The notes beneath the pieces were generated by a model. The model had not been told where the DNA came from. It searched no databases and was given only the letters and a program-made list of their open reading frames with translations. Source: Sphingobium sp. (GTDB lineage Bacteria; Pseudomonadota; Alphaproteobacteria; Sphingomonadales; Sphingomonadaceae). Taken from it: DNA of 6,717 bases. Below, one piece after another: positions 6,544-6,717 of this stretch. Positions within the stretch are counted from its first letter, which is position 1, and every line of letters starts with the position of its first letter. The DNA lies in contig JASBTC010000255.1 of NCBI GenBank assembly GCA_030148625.1, positions 1 to 6,717 of the forward strand, read 5' to 3'. A program made the translations under genes and the position numbers.

Positions 6544-6717
6544 GCTCCGGTTTCCTTTTTGTTGATGTGTCCGTTGGAGTCCGATGCGGGTTCGCTCGAT
6601 CTTGTCATTCCCGCGAAAGCGCATTGCTGTCCGGGATTTGTTTGCCGGAGTTCCACGAGCGCCTCGTAATCTGGAGGAACGTGCCTAAGATGCTGTCGTC
6701 GAGACATGATCTTGCCG
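6544..6717. other. Window-end stretch without a convincing gene; repeat remnant inside
   Basis: Upstream of the DUF1801 gene. It should hold that gene's promoter, but no clear -35/-10 pair could be recognised. TCATTCCCGCGAAAGCG at 6605-6621 resembles one half of a common intergenic palindrome of alphaproteobacteria (TCATTCCCGCGAAAGCGGGAAT type); its second half is missing here. A 55-codon minus-strand frame (6707 down to 6540) is open to the window edge and overlaps the DUF1801 start as ATGA. Its third-codon positions are only about half G/C, unlike the genes here, so it is probably not coding. Confidence 0.4.

Noticed and set aside
1..6717. CRISPR arrays, tRNA/rRNA genes, insertion sequences
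   Set aside because: No regularly spaced direct repeats, no cloverleaf-like or rRNA-like stretch and no transposase motifs were seen on either strand.

Overview
The window is GC-rich and densely coding, with strong G/C bias at third codon positions. Its gene style suggests a sphingomonad or related alphaproteobacterium: a FecI/FecR pair beside a TonB-dependent receptor with an 'AQKRRE..VPLSVTAL' plug, secreted or anchored serine hydrolases, and CCCTCCCGC/GCGGGAGGG palindromes between genes. The taxonomic call rests on style, not on a marker gene.

Layout, left to right: (1) the 3' part of a beta-lactamase-fold serine hydrolase (to 868), whose start and catalytic Ser lie upstream of the window. 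(2) A 101-bp gap with a candidate ECF promoter and a near-perfect dyad over its -10 box. (3) A FecI-type ECF sigma factor (970-1488) overlapping by 4 nt a FecR-type membrane anti-sigma/sensor (1485-2513). (4) A 90-bp gap with a second copy of the same promoter signature. (5) An 826-aa TonB-dependent receptor with an N-terminal STN signalling domain (2604-5084). (6) One base later, a membrane-anchored alpha/beta hydrolase (5086-6111). (7) A 12-bp-arm palindrome between convergent genes. (8) On the minus strand, a small DUF1801 protein (6157-6543), preceded by about 170 nt with no convincing gene.

How the genes work together: genes 3 to 5 form a complete cell-surface signalling module. Ligand binding at the outer-membrane receptor would be relayed by its STN domain to the periplasmic C-terminal part of FecR, releasing the sigma factor. 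The sigma factor would then transcribe its own operon and the receptor. The strongest new evidence is that both upstream gaps carry the same bipartite signal, CCGTTCGGA-N13-CTCGTC-N-TA, with identical spacing, placed where the sigma factor's own promoters should be. The alpha/beta hydrolase sits 1 nt after the receptor stop and so is probably in the same regulon. Its predicted periplasmic catalytic domain suggests it processes what the receptor imports. The ligand cannot be read from the sequence; a ferric siderophore, an ester-containing natural product or another carbon source are all possible.
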